A stretch of 6,878 bases of DNA from NCBI GenBank assembly GCA_002327965.1, contig DCVB01000103.1, positions 1 to 6,878 on the forward strand, written 5' to 3'. The notes below the pieces were generated by a model, which was not told the DNA's origin, made no database searches, and worked only from the letters and a program-made list of their open reading frames with translations. Shown here in pieces: positions 6,594 to 6,878 of this stretch. The translations under genes were made by a program, and so were the position numbers. Source of the stretch: Candidatus Aminicenantes bacterium UBA2199. Lineage in GTDB: Bacteria > Acidobacteriota > Aminicenantia > UBA2199. How positions within the stretch are numbered: position 1 is the first letter of the stretch; every line of letters starts with the position of its first letter.

Positions 6594-6616
6594 CTGCCAT
6601 GAATTGAAATTGGTTC

Positions 6617-6644
6617 AAGGCAAAAGGTTTAAGGTTTAAGGGAA
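6617..6644. repeat. 7-base-period repeat, AAGGTTT
   Basis: Four heptamers in register: AAGGCAA, AAGGTTT, AAGGTTT and AAGGGAA. The preceding seven bases (TTGGTTC) look like a decayed fifth unit. The sequence is noncoding and is the left arm of the inverted repeat described separately. Confidence 0.8.
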
Positions 6645-6682
6645 GAAGAGAGGGCAACCTTACGCCTTAAACACTAAACCTT
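6624..6682. terminator. 18-bp inverted repeat between convergent genes, possible bidirectional terminator
   Basis: The left arm AAGGTTTAAGGTTTAAGG (6624-6641) and right arm CCTTAAACACTAAACCTT (6665-6682) pair with 16 of 18 matches around a 23-nt loop. The position between ydbL (+) and the right-edge gene (-) suits a shared terminator. However, there is no flanking T run, the stem is not GC-rich and the loop is long. The symmetry may simply follow from inverted repeat units. Confidence 0.4.
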
Positions 6683-6687
6683 ACACC
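6658..6687. repeat. 7-base-period repeat, CCTTAAA/CCTTACA
   Basis: Four heptamers in register: CCTTACG, CCTTAAA, CACTAAA and CCTTACA, then CC. They are approximately the reverse complement of the AAGGTTT units 13 bp upstream, so the array switches strand between the two blocks. Confidence 0.8.
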
Positions 6688-6704
6688 GAGTTCCGTTCTC
6701 CCCT

Positions 6705-6718
6705 GTCACGCGTCACGA
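6705..6718. repeat. GTCACGC/GTCACGA tandem heptamer
   Basis: Two adjacent 7-mers differing in the last base form a short third family of heptads in the same intergenic region. The block ends 11 bp before the stop codon of the right-edge gene. Confidence 0.6.
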
Positions 6719-6729
6719 AGATCGTTCAA

Positions 6730-6876
6730 TCAGCTCTTGGTCCCCGAGATCCTCTCGGCGAAGTCCAGAAATTCTTTCGGCGGGGCGATGATGAAGATGC
6801 CCAATTTTCCCTTCTTGTCGCGGTCGGCGCCGGGGTCGATGCTCCAGCGCACGCAGCCCTTCATGGCCACGGGCTT
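6730..6876 (-). CDS. C-terminal end of an unidentified protein, possibly PilZ-like; cut by right edge
   Basis: Reading the - strand, 48 codons run from the window edge to TGA (TCA at 6730-6732 on the + strand). The last 44 residues begin MKGCVRWSIDPGADRDKKGK and end GTKS. GC-rich wobble use and a sensible mix of charged and hydrophobic residues support real coding. The pattern of a strand ending in VRW, a polar loop, LGIFII, then a short amphipathic helix (KEFLDFAERI) resembles the end of PilZ domains, which bind cyclic di-GMP, but the binding residues lie earlier in that fold and outside the window. The identification is tentative. Convergent with ydbL and separated from it by 182 bp of repeat-rich DNA. 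Confidence 0.55.
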   Translation of the reverse strand, partial: KPVAMKGCVRWSIDPGADRDKKGKLGIFIIAPPKEFLDFAERISGTKS

Positions 6877-6878
6877 GC

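Noticed and set aside
6568..6598. GGCAG...CTGCC stem after ydbL as an intrinsic terminator
   Set aside because: Only 5 bp with a 21-nt loop and no T tract.
6561..6718. CRISPR array
   Set aside because: The units are 7-14 bases and contiguous, with no unique spacers of regular length.
6744..6758. CCGAGA-TCC-TCTCGG hairpin near the end of the right-edge gene
   Set aside because: It lies inside the coding sequence, 11 bases before the stop codon, with no T run after it on the - strand. Probably codon-driven.

Overview
The window is a GC-rich stretch from a Gram-negative (diderm) bacterium. A YdbH-type AsmA-like protein, a YnbE lipoprotein and a YdbL periplasmic protein only make sense with an outer membrane. 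I cannot name the lineage. The GC content, the stand-alone YeeE/YedE half-protein and the 7-base intergenic repeats fit an environmental proteobacterium, desulfobacterium or acidobacterium-like organism better than an enteric one, but this is a weak inference.

Layout, left to right on the + strand: (1) the C-terminal bulk of a YeeE/YedE-family (DUF6691-like) membrane protein, entering from the left edge and ending at 536; (2) a small GNRA hairpin, a near-consensus sigma-70 promoter (TTGACA, 17 bp, CATAAT) and a perfect GCCCAT-A-ATGGGC palindrome lying over the -10 box; (3) an SLC13/DASS-type anion transporter carrying two central TrkA-C (RCK_C) domains; (4) an MscS-family mechanosensitive channel 8 bp downstream; (5) a ydbH homologue 19 bp further on, interrupted by a one-base frameshift in a CCCC run near 3691; (6) ynbE; (7) ydbL, overlapping ynbE by ATGA. 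The spacing from 629 to 6547 suggests one operon driven by the promoter at 553-581. On the - strand at the right edge lies the C-terminal 48 codons of a further gene, possibly a PilZ-type domain protein, convergent with the operon.

The 182-bp convergent intergenic region (6548-6729) is built largely from short runs of 7-base units: GGTTTAC/GGCNGAC, AAGGTTT, CCTTAAA/CCTTACA and GTCACGC. The AAGGTTT run and the CCTTAAA run form an 18-bp inverted repeat that could fold between the two converging genes.

Function: YdbH, YnbE and YdbL are known from E. coli as an envelope-spanning system. YdbH is an inner-membrane-anchored bridge of the AsmA-like family, redundant with TamB and YhdP in phospholipid transport. 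YnbE is the outer-membrane lipoprotein that caps it, and YdbL is a periplasmic partner. Here that trio is apparently co-transcribed with an anion transporter and a tension-gated channel, an envelope-homeostasis grouping that I consider the most interesting contextual point. The frameshift in ydbH is the most important thing to verify.
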